Shown here: piece by piece, positions 51,416 through 63,213 of the stretch
How the letters are laid out: the number at the start of each line of letters is the position of its first letter
Numbering within the stretch: position 1 is the stretch's first letter
DNA from: Zygnema cylindricum
Lineage: Eukaryota; Streptophyta; Zygnematophyceae; Zygnematales; Zygnemataceae
Reading direction: 5' to 3'
Length of the DNA: 64,000 nt
NCBI GenBank assembly: GCA_037447655.1
Contig: JBBHKE010002523.1
Span: 62,001 to 126,000 of the forward strand
Position numbers and translations under genes: made by a program
The notes under the pieces: generated by a model
What the model saw: only the letters and a program-made list of their open reading frames with translations
Told to the model about the DNA's origin: nothing
The model's database searches: none

Positions 51416-51424
51416 TCTATTGTG

Positions 51425-52870
51425 TTATCCGGGTATAATTTTACGTTGAAAACCCACTTATTTATGATGGCCTTTTAATCTAGAGGCAACTCCGCAAGTT
51501 CCCATGTTTGTGCCTCCATGATGGATTTCGTTTCATCATAGGCTGCTGCGATCAATTATTCTTTTTGAAAATGCCTCTTGAATGGTGAGCGGCTCCTTTG
51601 AGCTGGCAGATAGCTTTCTGATATAGTCCGCTGGCAACTTGCCTTTCCCCGGATCCAGAGGTTGGAATTGAGTAGGTTGTACGGGTCTGAGTTCCTCCTC
51701 CAAGACCGTTTATGGAGTTGGTGTGGAGCTGTTGTAGTTGGCTAACCGGTTGATTTCCAGTTGGTTCTACAAAAGTCCTTTGATCTAGAATTACACGCTC
51801 AGTGGCATTTTCTATATTTTGGTCACCTGTCACCCGAAAAATATCTACTAATTTTTGTTGATCTTTAACAAAGATGCTCCTAGCTATGGTGGCCCTTATT
51901 TTTTTTGGAACATGTACTCTATATCCTTTTGAAATATCATCATAGCCCAATAATATTCCTTGCTGACCTTTAGGTTCTATTTTCCATTTGGCTTGTGTAT
52001 CATGTAGAATAAATACTTAACTCCCACATAATTTAAATTGACTAACAACTGGTTCATACTAATACCTGTCCATTGTTCATAAGGAGTCTTTTTCTTTACA
52101 ACTCTCGATTCCAATCTGTATTTTATATAAACTGCAAAGTTTAGTGCCTCAGCCCAAAATCTAAAATAAACTCATTTATCATCTAACATGGATGTTGCAC
52201 TCTCACTTAATGTCCTTTTTAATCCTTCAGTTACACCATATGGATTCGGGGAACATGGACCAAAAAAAATGATGTGTTATGCCATTGGACTTTGGGAAGG
52301 TGATAAATTTATGTGACAAATACTTCCCTGCATTGTTCGCTCTGAGGGCCAAAATGGGAACTCCATAAATCTTCTCAAATTCACCTTCTAAAATCTTTAA
52401 GATAAGAGAAGACTTTGCTTTTCTCCTTTATGAAATAAACCTTTGTATAATTAAAGAAATCATCAGTAATGGTTAGCATGCATTTTACCCCTCGAGGTGA
52501 TGGAATTTTGGCCGAACCCCATACGTCCGAGTGAATCAATTCTAAGATTTTTAGTGACCTATGACTACTTTTTGATGGAAAAGGAAACATATGGATCTTT
52601 CTAAGGGCACATCCATCACATATTTTTGCTTGCTTTTTTGATAAATCTACACCTTTTATAACTCCATTTTTGACCATCTTCTCATTCCTATCATGATGTA
52701 CGTGGCCAAATTTTTTATGCTACAAATCATTCAGACGTGACCCCAAAGTAAAGAACATCTTTGTCACAAAGATTTGCCTAGTCCATGATATACATATCAT
52801 TTGGACCTCTAGTACTAGTGGCTTTACTTATTAACCATCTGTTTTCCATTTTTGTGAAGAACTTCAAAAC
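51425..52870 (-). pseudogene. Decayed Ty1/copia pol fragment (integrase to start of reverse transcriptase)
   Basis: Minus strand: integrase zinc-finger end ICDGCALRKIHMFPFPS, core LIHSDVWGSAKIPSPRG, then LNFAVYIKYR..KKTPYEQWTG, GYDDISKGYRVHVPKK of the integrase C-terminus, and finally AAYDETKSIMEAQTWELAEL with NKWVFNVKLYPDN of the RT start. Several stops and frameshifts; the element is cut off at about 51.42 kb. Gag and RNase H are absent. Confidence 0.85.
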
Positions 52871-52901
52871 CCTTCGTTTCAGCTAAAGATGTACAAAACT
52901 A

Positions 52902-52911
52902 NNNNNNNNNN
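52902..52911. other. Assembly gap (10 N)
   Basis: Ten undetermined bases at the upstream edge of the copia fragment. Confidence 0.99.
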
Positions 52912-53741
52912 CAGTAGGTTGTCCTACAACGGTACACAGTGCTAACAAAAGGAAGTGGACCGGCAAGGGATTGATCTCTGGCCTTGCTATTCCGTCGAAG
53001 CCGTCATTCCTACCCGCTATCTTGAAGAAAATGCGATACACACATGAGGTGTTATTTTGAATTAAAAACATGTTTAAGTTCATTAAACCATTTGACGACA
53101 TAAACCCAACCTACGCACATATAAAGATTTCATATCACTAACGGAGGGAAGATTCGGCGCGCCGGCGAAATCGAACGGACGCCAAAAAATTACATATAAT
53201 GATAGGACGGTCCACGTGAGCGCTGATGGCTCGGAATGGTTATTTGGGCAGATTGTGCCAAAAGAGCCAGGAATTGACACATGGCAACATCCTGTTGGAT
53301 GACAGAGAAGGAGAGGACAAATCTATGGCATCGGACATGGACGGTACCTTCTTCGAAGTGGTGCCGTAAAGCTGCCCTGCGAATTCTATGACGGCTAGTA
53401 TACTTGTTGTACGTTTAGAAGTGTAATTTACAGTCCTTCGATTAACCTAGGGTTTAGAATATAGTTTTTCACTGTAGGTGAACTAGGACTTAGTCATTTT
53501 GGAGGCTTAGTGAAGCACCCTCCCAAGAGACCATCTATACATAATTGTTGACTCTAGCCAGCCACAACTATTTTATAATGGAGCATTTTAAGCGATTCTT
53601 TTTGCTACAAACTCAAATGAGTCCAAACTCCAAAAGGGTGGAGTTGGTGAAAATGTTGTGTGCCAAGGTGGCATTTAATCTTCTGAGTATTATATTAAGC
53701 AAAAGTTATCCTAGAGGCTTTCTTTAAGCTGCATTTTTTGT

Positions 53742-56240
53742 GTGACTATGGAGTACAGAGAATTACATGTTATGCACCAACCCTTTAGGGTGCCCATCTT
53801 TGAAGGAACAAGCTTTATCTATTGGAAAACAATGATACAAAGAGCTTTATTTGAGAAGCATTTGTGGGGCATCGTATCACGGTTTGTGAGGTGTTCGGCA
53901 CCAAGTATCGGAGTACCACCTGGCTTTGGAGGAGTTCGATTCTCAAGAGCATTTGGACTTAACAGAGGGACGGAAAAAGAAATAGAGGAGGATGGGGAGA
54001 GCATCATCATGGACAAAGGAAATGAGACATCAACACCACTATCAACCGGACCAAAGACAACACCATTGGAAACTGGAGTTGGACTGACATCAGCTGAACC
54101 CAAGAAAGAGGAAATAACATTCAGACCTAACATTACAAAAACATGGCTTCAAAACATTTTATCCACACGAGCGTCACTAAGCAAATTGCATTGCCTTTCA
54201 TCAATCTAACTAACTCTACTGAGATTTGGTAATCACTACTCAGTATTTACAAAAGTGGAACAATTCAGCAACAACAATTGGCTGATCACAAGTTGAAAGC
54301 ATTTGTTTACAAGGGAGGAATCATGTTAGACTAGTGTAAAGATCTTGCTAGCCTATACATAGAACTTGAAAGTTAAGGAAAACAAGAAACCGAAAAAGTA
54401 AAGACACTAATAATGAAGCTTCCAAGGGAGAGTGAAAATATTGTGAACAACGTGCAAGGCCTATCAAAAAAACCAATCGAACTTGAATGCGATTGTGGGG
54501 ATGATTCTAGTCAGAGAGAACAACATGGAACTTTGCCGAGATCCTCCGCGCATTCAAGCATTTGTTGCTGTAACAGACTAGAATATAAGTCAAAAGAAAC
54601 CTTATAAAAATTTCGGTGGAATAGGTAGAGGAGATTGAGCTGGAAGGGGGCCTCCAAAAGGAGTGTCCCCTTTTTGCAAGAGACTCGGTCACTACATGGC
54701 AGATTGTACGAGATTGGAAGAGCTAAGGATGAAAGATGGGCAAGTCAACTCAAGTCACGAGGGAAAGAGGATGGTGCTTGTGGGAAACGCAAGTAAACGA
54801 AAACAACAAGAAAGAAGAGGATGCACTAGATAAGGAGTTTGAGGAACTTCTTATAAATGAACAGGTAGAGAAACAAGACACGGAATTGGACATCATGAGA
54901 AGGCAAAAGTGTGCTTTTGGAGGTATGAAATAAATACCCGAGGATGGTCGGATCATTGACTCCGAGACATCTATGCATATGTGGAGGGACAAAAAGTAGT
55001 TTACCAAACTCGAAAAAATCCCCGTAGTAGAGATAGAGTATGGGGATGGATGGGAGAGTGGTTACTACAGATCTAGTGGGATCAGTAGATCTGAAAGTCT
55101 TAGTGGAGGGTAAGACTTCTATACTTACATTCTCAAATGTACTCTACATTCCTCAGCTGAGTAAAAATCTTGTCTCTACGTCTGTGTTAGATGACAAAGA
55201 GTTTGATACCTTCACTAGAAAGGGAGTCTTTACAGCTAAGTATGGGGATGAAGTTTACTTCACGGCAGATAAGGGTAGCCAAGGAATGTTTAGGCTTAAC
55301 CTGAGTAATGAAAAGAAGAATGCTTACTATGTTGGTGTTCCTAAGTTGATGATTTGGCATAAGCGGTTGGGGCATGTGCATTTTGATAGGTTGAGGGAAA
55401 TGAAAAAGCTTGGGGTAGTAGAAGGCATTCAGTTTGGGGATAATGAAATGATGGATGATTGTAGTGGTTGTGCTCAAGGTAAGGCTCACAGACTTCCCTT
55501 TCCCAAAGCCGCCACATATAGAGGTGAGAAAGTATTAGATTTGGTCCACACAGATATTTGGGGACTTGCAAAAGTACCTTCGGTTGGAGGAAAAAGGTTT
55601 ATGATGACAATAACCGCTGACTGGTCTAGATACTCTAGAGTATACTTTCTAAAAACAAAGTCTGAAGCATCAACTTACTTCAAAGAATATAAAACATGGA
55701 GTGAGAAGTTGCATGAACCTTCAATAAAAGGATTAGCAGTGACAATGGAGGAAAGTTTACCTCTAATCAGTTTGAATAGTGATTAAGAACAGAGGGAGTT
55801 CATCATCAAAAGTCTTTCCCTTATAATCCAAAACAGAATGAGGTGACTGAAAGACTAAATAAGACTTTAGGGGATAATGCTACATGCATGCTGGTCGAGA
55901 AAAAAGATAGGGTGGCTGAAAGACTAAATAGGACATTAGGGGATAATGCTACATGCATGCTGGCCGAGAAAAGAATTGAGAGAGAGTGTTGGGCAGAGGC
56001 TATTAAATATGCAAACTATTTTCAAAATAGAGTTCTTACCGCAACCATTAAAGAAAAAACACCTTATGAAAGATGGACAAGTAGAAAACCAAATGTCTCT
56101 CACCTAGAGGTATTCAGTAGTCAAGTCTACAATCGGAATACCGATAAATCTAGCTAAAAAATTGACGCAAGAGGTAAACCGAAATACTTAGTAGGCCATG
56201 ATGAAGATGTAAAAGGATATAAAGTTTATGATATGCAACT
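53742..56240 (+). pseudogene. Decayed Ty1/copia element, gag to integrase
   Basis: Plus strand: gag start MEYRELHVMHQPFRVPIFEG (53748) with SFIYWKTMIQRALFEKHLWG; a degenerate zinc knuckle FCKRLGHYMADC near 54680; protease site IIDSETSMHMW near 54960, where the usual DSG is DSE; integrase HKRLGHVHFDRLREM, CSGCAQGKAHRLPFP, LVHTDIWGLAKVPS and a frameshift before SDNGGKF. It ends after KPKYLVGHDEDVKGYKVYD with no RT or RNase H and runs straight into an LTR-like repeat. Many stops; non-functional. Confidence 0.88.
55842..55980 (+). repeat. 69-bp tandem duplication within integrase
   Basis: Two successive units encode (T/A)ERLN(K/R)TLGDNATCML plus VEKK/AEKR. The duplication is in frame and involves the conserved ERLNRTL motif of copia integrases, which normally occurs once. 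Confidence 0.88.
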
Positions 56241-56244
56241 CCAT

Positions 56245-57244
56245 CTCCCCCATTGGACTATAAAATTAAGGAAGCCTCTAGATAGTTTTTGACTAACCCA
56301 CTTTCAACTAGGACCACTGCTACTCAAGCAAGCAAACGGACTATCTCAGTGCACCATTGTCTAGTGAAGAATCTCTTGAGTCTACAAAAAAAGAATCACC
56401 AAAATCGTCTAACTAGACGATTAATTATCAAGAGGCAAAGATGCCAATATTTATATAAGCTTATTGGGAGAGAGGCGGCTACCTTCTCAATCATACAAGT
56501 CTTAAACCCCTCTCACAAACCTTATCTGCTGATGTTCAAACCAATCAAAAGACAGTACTGTACATAAAGGTACTAAACCTGATGTCCTTTTTGTACGGCA
56601 TGAGTACGACAAGGCCATGGAGTGGACGTCTGTCCTCTTTGGACTAGTCCTCATGCTCCTCGGGACTTTCGCTTCCGAATGATATCTTGCCACGAGGCGC
56701 CACGTCATGTTACGCCTGAAAACCGCCAAAGTGGCCATTGCGGGATCTTAGCGATGATGCGTGCCGTCAGATCCAAGCCGACTTTTAATGCTAGCCGTTT
56801 AAACCAAATGTCCGGTACATTTGTTTTCGTGCGGGTTTCTGTACGCACCATATTATAAGTAGTCTCTATGTGCTTTATATGTAGTTCCGTCAATTGGATA
56901 AATGTCCCCAACTAATGTTTAAATAGTATTCAAACCCTATGTAGTCTAACCAACTCCTACTACACACCGGTAAGAGCTGACGGCTAAGCCTCGCTCTGTT
57001 GGTCGAAGGTTCGAGTCTCGTCATACTCTACCTTTTGTTGAAATTGATTTATGTCACTCTTTAATTAAGCCTATGGAGCTGAGGCACTCATGGCTCCATT
57101 GCCCTCTCTTTCTTTCAATGACTACAACAAGTATGGGGGCTAGAGAGAGAAGGTGGAGGTAAGCAACCTATGCTTTTCCTTTTGCTATTTATTAATTACT
57201 CTAAACCTAAAAAAAACCTCCCCCTAAATCTAGTGATTTCAACA
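56245..57244 (-). repeat. LTR-like repeat A
   Basis: About 1 kb homologous to 60675-61670. Read on the minus strand it begins TGTTGAAATC just after a purine tract AAAATAAGGGGAG, as expected for a 3' LTR after a polypurine tract of the minus-strand element. The other end is lost at the junction with the plus-strand copia. Contains a tRNA-like box pair at about 56970-57030. Confidence 0.7.
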
Positions 57245-57257
57245 CTCCCCTTATTTT

Positions 57258-60200
57258 CTAGTCTAATTTTAATTTCTCTTTTAACCCATATTTTTCTCTA
57301 TAGTTTTTTAACTCTGGAGAGGACACACGTTTCGTCATCATATCAGCCACAATTTCTCCATCACCTTTATACACAAGGTTCACAATTTTTTTTTTATCCA
57401 TTTCCCTCACAAAACTTAATCTTATATTTATATGTTTAGCCTTAAAATGATGTTTTAGATTGGCTGCAATTGCAATGGTAGCTTGATTATCACAAAACGC
57501 TTCATGCACTCCCTCCTTCATATACCCCAGTTCTTGCAATAAAGACTTGACCGCATCGCTCTTTCCAGTGAACGAGGCCATGTACTTGAGCCTGAACAGG
57601 GCTGAGCAACTACCTTTTGTTGCTGCTGGCATCAGGCGCGGCTTCACCCCCACGCCACATTCTAGTGTGCATCTCCTCATAAGTGTATCCTATAGCTTGC
57701 ATCATTTCAAGTAGTGATGTCGTTGTCTTCCAGAGGATCCGCGCAAGACAGTTCATCGCCTCACCATAAGCCTAGGGTTCATCGGGGTGAGATAGTTTGG
57801 TTTCGTTCTTGTCAACTTATTTCTCTTACAGTCTTTTGCTGCTTCTCCTTCCACCTTCAAACTCGAAATAGATGGATTCTTTCGAATAGTTTAGACTTCT
57901 CCCATATCCCTTGATTCCGTGTCTATTTCCACCACGTCTTCTGCTTCGGTTGGAGTTGGCACTAGGGGTTCCATGGTTGAATCCTCCTCAATCAAATTGC
58001 TACCTGCAAGATCTCTATCTTATTGGAAACCTGGATAGTTTGGAAACTCAAAGTCATCAATTATTTTTGACTCAAATCTTATTTTGAATATCTTTCTATG
58101 TTTAAAAGGATCTATAGATTTTCCTTTATCCATATCCACTAGATGCTTCACTAGAATTATATCTTCTCTCTTGAGATCACAGACTCTATATCTTTTTACA
58201 TCTTCATCATATTTTAGCAGATATCTTCGTTTTCCTTTTGAATATAGCTTCCAATTTGATCCATTTGTGTCTAGCTGGACACTTGACTATCGAAAACGTT
58301 TAAATGTGAAACATTTGGATTTCAGTCTGTCCATCCTCATAAGGTGTTTGGCCTTTTGCTGCCGAAATATGAACTCTAAAGAAATCTATTCTTGAGATGA
58401 TTTGCACAGTTCATTGCTTTCGTTTAGAATCTCTTTTCTTTCTTTTTATCCGATTGCATACTCGTAGCACTATCACTTAGTTTCCTATTTAACCTCTCGG
58501 CCACACCAATATGCTCAGGATTTTCAGGGGTTGTCTTTTTATGTTGCAATCCATCTTCTCTAAGAAAATCCTCAAACTGCTTGGAGTTATACTCTCCCCC
58601 ATTATCACTCCTTACACTTTTAATGGAGGTTTCATGGAGTTTCTCACTCCATGTTTTGTATTCCATGAAAAATTGTGGGGCCTCTAGTCTATTATTCAAA
58701 AAATACATTCTAGAATACCGAGACTAATCATCAGTGATTGTCATCATAAACCTCTTAACCCCTGGTGAAGGCACTTTGGCTGGTCCCCAATTATCAGTGT
58801 GTACCAAGTACAAAACATTTTCTCCTTTGTAAGTGGCTTCCTTTGGGAAGGGTAATTTGTGTGCCTTACCTTGAGCACAACCACTACAATTAGGTTTAGG
58901 TTTTCACTTTCTCCAAACTGAATTCCTTCCTCTATTCCCATCTATTTGATTTCTTTCAACTTATCTAAATGCACATGTCCAAGCCTCTTATGCCACAACA
59001 TAATATCATGAACACGAACATAATAAACTTTCTTCTTTTCATTGCTTAAAAATCAGCCTAAACATCCCTTGGCTACCTTTTTCATCAGTGAAATAAACTT
59101 CCTCCTCAAAGTTAGCGGTAAAAGTTCCCATCCTAGTGCTAGTCTCAAAACCCTTATCATCTAACACAAACGTTGAGATGAGGTTTTTGTTTAACTTAGG
59201 GATAAACAACACATTTGAGAATGTGACTTTGATTGTCTATCCCTCCACTAAAACTTTCAGATCAATTGATCCTACCAAAGTAGTAGTGAGTACCCTCCCA
59301 TCCCCATAATTTATCTCTACGGTGGGAGTCTTTCTCATCTTAGTGAACATGTGTTAGTCCTTACAAGGGTGCATAGAGGAACCTGAATCCACAATCTAAT
59401 CTCCTTCACCTTTTGATCCCCCGAAGGAACCGTCCTCATCCTCGGATTCTTCCTCATGTACTTGCGTCATAAGAGCCTTTTTCTTTCCTCTCGAAGATTC
59501 ACTAATCTGCCTTTCATTTAACCAAAGTTTGGTTAGTTTAGTGCACTCAACCATCTAGTGCCCTGGTTTCTTACAGAAATGACACAACCCCTAGAGAGCC
59601 ATCGGTCCACACTCATCGAACTCATTTTTTTGACACCCCACTTCGTAGTTTCTGACCGGTTTTTTGAGATCCTTATTCGTCCAATCAGTCCCAACTGTCA
59701 AGGCTTGCCCACTTTTTCGTCCCCTTCGGATCTCTATCGTATTCTTCGGTGAGGATCATCAACCACGAATTCCATATTCACCTTGAGTCTACTAAGTCTT
59801 GCACACGGTTGACTATATTCTCGAACTCATCTGGTAACTTCATGATTAAGTTATTAACCTTTTCCTTTTCGGTTTCTACATTTCCAGCGCTCTCTAGCTC
59901 GATGAAAAGTGTTGCGAGCTCATTACAAAAATCCAACATCTTCCCTCCTTTTTATAAATATGCATTTGTTTTTTTATCAGCCAACTGTTGTTGTTGAATG
60001 GTACCACTTTGGTAAATCTCTATGAAAGCCAGACATAAATCGGATGCATTTTTTACTTGCAAATGAAGAGATGCAAGCCCTTGAGTAAGATGGGGGAGGA
60101 TGAAGTGCTTTGCCACCATTTTGTTATAGTCCCAAGTATCAATATCATTCTCCTCGTTTTGAACAGGTGTTGACCGGGATGTATGGTGTGATAGCTCTTC

Positions 60201-60450
60201 CTCCTTCTTTCCACCACCTCCCCGCACAATGCCTCTATTGTAGATGGATCTGCATCTCTAATGAATTTGCTTCCTCCAAACCCTATAAAGATGCCTAGAC
60301 CGGATGGATGCTTCACCTGCCCATTTAATATTCCCCAAAAACTTTTCTCACATAGAGCTCGTATCATCATACTTTTCCAATATATAAAGCCAACACCATT
60401 AAAAATGGGTACCGTAGATGGTTGGCCCATAACCTACAACTCTGATACTT
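57258..60450 (-). pseudogene. Decayed Ty1/copia element, gag-protease-integrase plus RNase H
   Basis: Minus strand: a TATCAGAG sequence typical of plant copia primer sites just before gag (about 60447); gag VPIFNGVGFIYWKSMMIRAL; zinc knuckle CHFCKKPGH-stop-MVEC near 59585; intact protease motif IVDSGSSMH near 59375; integrase CAQGKAHKLPFP, LVHTDNWGPAKVPS, SVRSDNGGEYNSKQFEDFL and ERLNRKL; RNase H end FCDNQATIAIAAN and ADMMTKRVSSPELKNYREKY (57680-57258). Most of the reverse transcriptase between about 58.4 and 57.7 kb is missing. Multiple stops. Confidence 0.88.
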
Positions 60451-60459
60451 TAAAAGGTC

Positions 60460-61670
60460 CTCAGAGTGGGCAGCTCACACAAATCCTTTAGGATAACCCT
60501 GACCCCTTGGTGTTTCAACAAGAATAATTGTCAGCGTGGCATAAGAAAAACTCTAACCAACTTCTCCCCTTTGAAGACAAGACTCTCTCGAGCTAATAAC
60601 AAAAAAATCACTAAATTTGCTCCCTTGAGCATTAAGTTATGAAGGGTCTGAAATTGTGTGTCCTCCATTCATTATGTGTCCTCCATTAGACTATAGATTA
60701 CACGAAGCCTCTAGATAGTTATTAACTAACTCACTCTCAATGGCAGCCACTACTACTCGAGCAGACCAGCAGAAAATTTGACTGCAACCCTGTTCAGCGT
60801 GGACTCCCCTAAGTCCATAGGAAAAATAATCTATGAAAATGCCCAACCAGGCGATAAGTTATGAAGCAATAAAAATGCCAATTTGTAGAAAACTCTCAAA
60901 GGGAGAGGTGACTACCTACCAAAAGCTTCTAAGTCTTGATTCCCTCTAATAACTTCTATCTATTGAATTACAGACCAATCACATTACTGTACCGTACCAA
61001 AAAGTTCTACTGCCGGTGTACCTTTTGTACGCCCTATGTACGACAAGGCTATTAAGCGGACGCGTGTCCACTTTTCACTCGTCTGTACGTTCCTCAGAAT
61101 TCCCGCGACCCAATGTCATCTCTCCACATGGCTCCAGGTCATGCCACGTCCCAAACCGCCAAAGTGACCTTTCCGAGATCTCGGCGAAGACGTATGCCAT
61201 TGATTAAAAACCGACATTAAATTTGGTTCGTCAAAACAAATGTCTGTTTCATTTGTTTCGTGCGGTATTTAGTCCGCACTGGATTAAACCCGTTCTATGA
61301 TGTTACAATTACATTGCCGTTAATCGGTTTAGGGGACAAAGCATACATTAAATATTAATCATACCATATGTACTTTAGCCAACATCTACGACAAACATGG
61401 TTAGAGTGGACGGCTATGCCACGCTCTACCAGTTGGGGGTTCGAGTCATGTTGGACTCAACATTTTTGTAGAGAGTGACTTAAGGTCACTCTCTAATCCT
61501 ATCTATGGGTGAGGCAGCCATGGTATATCATCATTCCGTTCGGGACTACAAGTACGGGGTAAGAGATGAGATGAAGATAAGCCTGATGTTTTCTTTTCAT
61601 TAATATTAGGACCTGAAAATACCCTAAAGCTATTTTTATTTCCCACTTCCCTTATTTTCTAGTCTAATTT
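60460..61670 (-). repeat. LTR-like repeat B
   Basis: Positions 60675-61670 match repeat A; the copy continues to about 60460, next to the primer-site-like TATCAGAG. It lies between two minus-strand copia bodies and could serve as 3' LTR of the upstream one and 5' LTR of the downstream one. tRNA-like boxes at 61399-61461 correspond to those in A. Confidence 0.65.
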
Positions 61671-61720
61671 AATTTTCTTTCACCTTGATTTTAAAATATT
61701 ATTTGAGAGGGTATGTTTAG

Positions 61721-63200
61721 TCATATGTTAACTAATTTATTCATCTCTGCAATACACAGTTTTAAATTTATTTTTAACTTTTTCATCAATGGCAATTTTA
61801 TGTCCCTATGTTTTGCTTTAAAATGGTGTTTTGGATTGGTTGTAATTGCAATTGCAACTTGATTATCGCAAAAGATCTCATGCAATCCCTCCTTCATATA
61901 TGTCAGTTCATGCAACAATGACTTCACCCACATTAGTTCTTTTATAGCAGAACAAGACGCCATATACTCAACCTCCATAAGAGACTGAGCAACCACCTTT
62001 TGTTGCTTACTACTCCAACACCAAACACCTTCCCCCATATACAAAACATATCCAGAAGTGCATCTTCTCATAGGTGCGTCCCCATAAGTGTCATCACTCA
62101 AAGTGGTGATATCATTGTGCTCCCCTCCCAAATGCAACCATAATTCTCTGGTCCCAACCCGATATCTCACGACACTCTTGGCTGCCTTCAGTCTCTCTTC
62201 CTATGATCATTAAGACTCCTACTGAGTACTCCATCTGCTGCCGCTATGTCCGTCCTGGTACAGTTCATAAAATAGATTAAACTTCCTACGACCTGTCTAT
62301 AAGGGATAGACTTCATAAACTCTCTCTCCTCTGGGCTCATGTGATCGTCTAAGATTACCACTCATTCTACATTCCCATCACTTACTTTTTTAAGTCCATG
62401 GGAGTGGTACAACTGTTAGCATTTTCAATGTCCAATTTTTCAAGGATATTACCAATTGCTTCTTTCGGAGTAAGTCTTATAATCGTCTTCCCCCTATCTA
62501 TCTCCATTTTGATCCCCAAAATATATTTTGCCTCCCCTAAATCGTTCATATCAAATCTGCCCCTAAGATCTTTCTTTAGCCTATTGATCTTCTCTAAAGA
62601 CTTACTCAACACAAGCAAATCATTCACATAAATTGCAATAAAAATGTCACCATTCTCATCTTCAAACATATAGATACAATACTTAGAGCTGATACGGTAA
62701 TATCCCAAACTGGTGAGAAACTTATCTAGTTTTCTATTCTAATGCAAAGGAGCATGCTTCTATCCATATAAAGACTTTATAAGCTTGCATACTTTGCTCT
62801 TTTCTCCTTCTTCCACGAACCCCTCGGGTTCTCTCATGAAAATTTCTTCCTCTAACTAACGATTAAGAAAAGCAGTTTTAATGTCCATTTGGTGTATTTT
62901 CATTTCTTCTGCTGCTGCTAGTTTGAGGAGAATCCTTACATATGGGAAACGAACAACTGGAGCAAAAATTTCCTCATAGTCAATCCCCTCGTTTTTGATG
63001 AACCCTTTGCTACCAATCGAGCCTTATATCTCTCAATCGTATCATCTAGGTTCAATTTTAGTTTAAATAACCATTTACACCCAATAGGTTTTTGGTCTGG
63101 AGGACAATCAACTAGTTCCCAAGTATTTGCTTCCATGATAGAAGCCATCTCATAATTTATGGCTCTAATCTCTCTTTCTTTCTTTGGACTATACATTGCC
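61721..63200 (-). pseudogene. Decayed Ty1/copia element, reverse transcriptase and RNase H
   Basis: Minus strand: RT start EMASIMEANTWELVDCPPDQ with IGCKWLFKLKLN and YKARLVAKG; later IAIYVNDLLVLS, where the catalytic YVDD is YVND, DLGEAKYILGIKMEID; RNase H RRCTSGYVLYMGEGVWCWSSK, VEYMASCSAIKELMWVKSLL and FCDNQVAIAITTN. Interrupted by stops and frameshifts, and cut on its upstream side at about 63.2 kb by another LTR element. Confidence 0.88.
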
Positions 63201-63213
63201 TCCGAGTAAGGCT

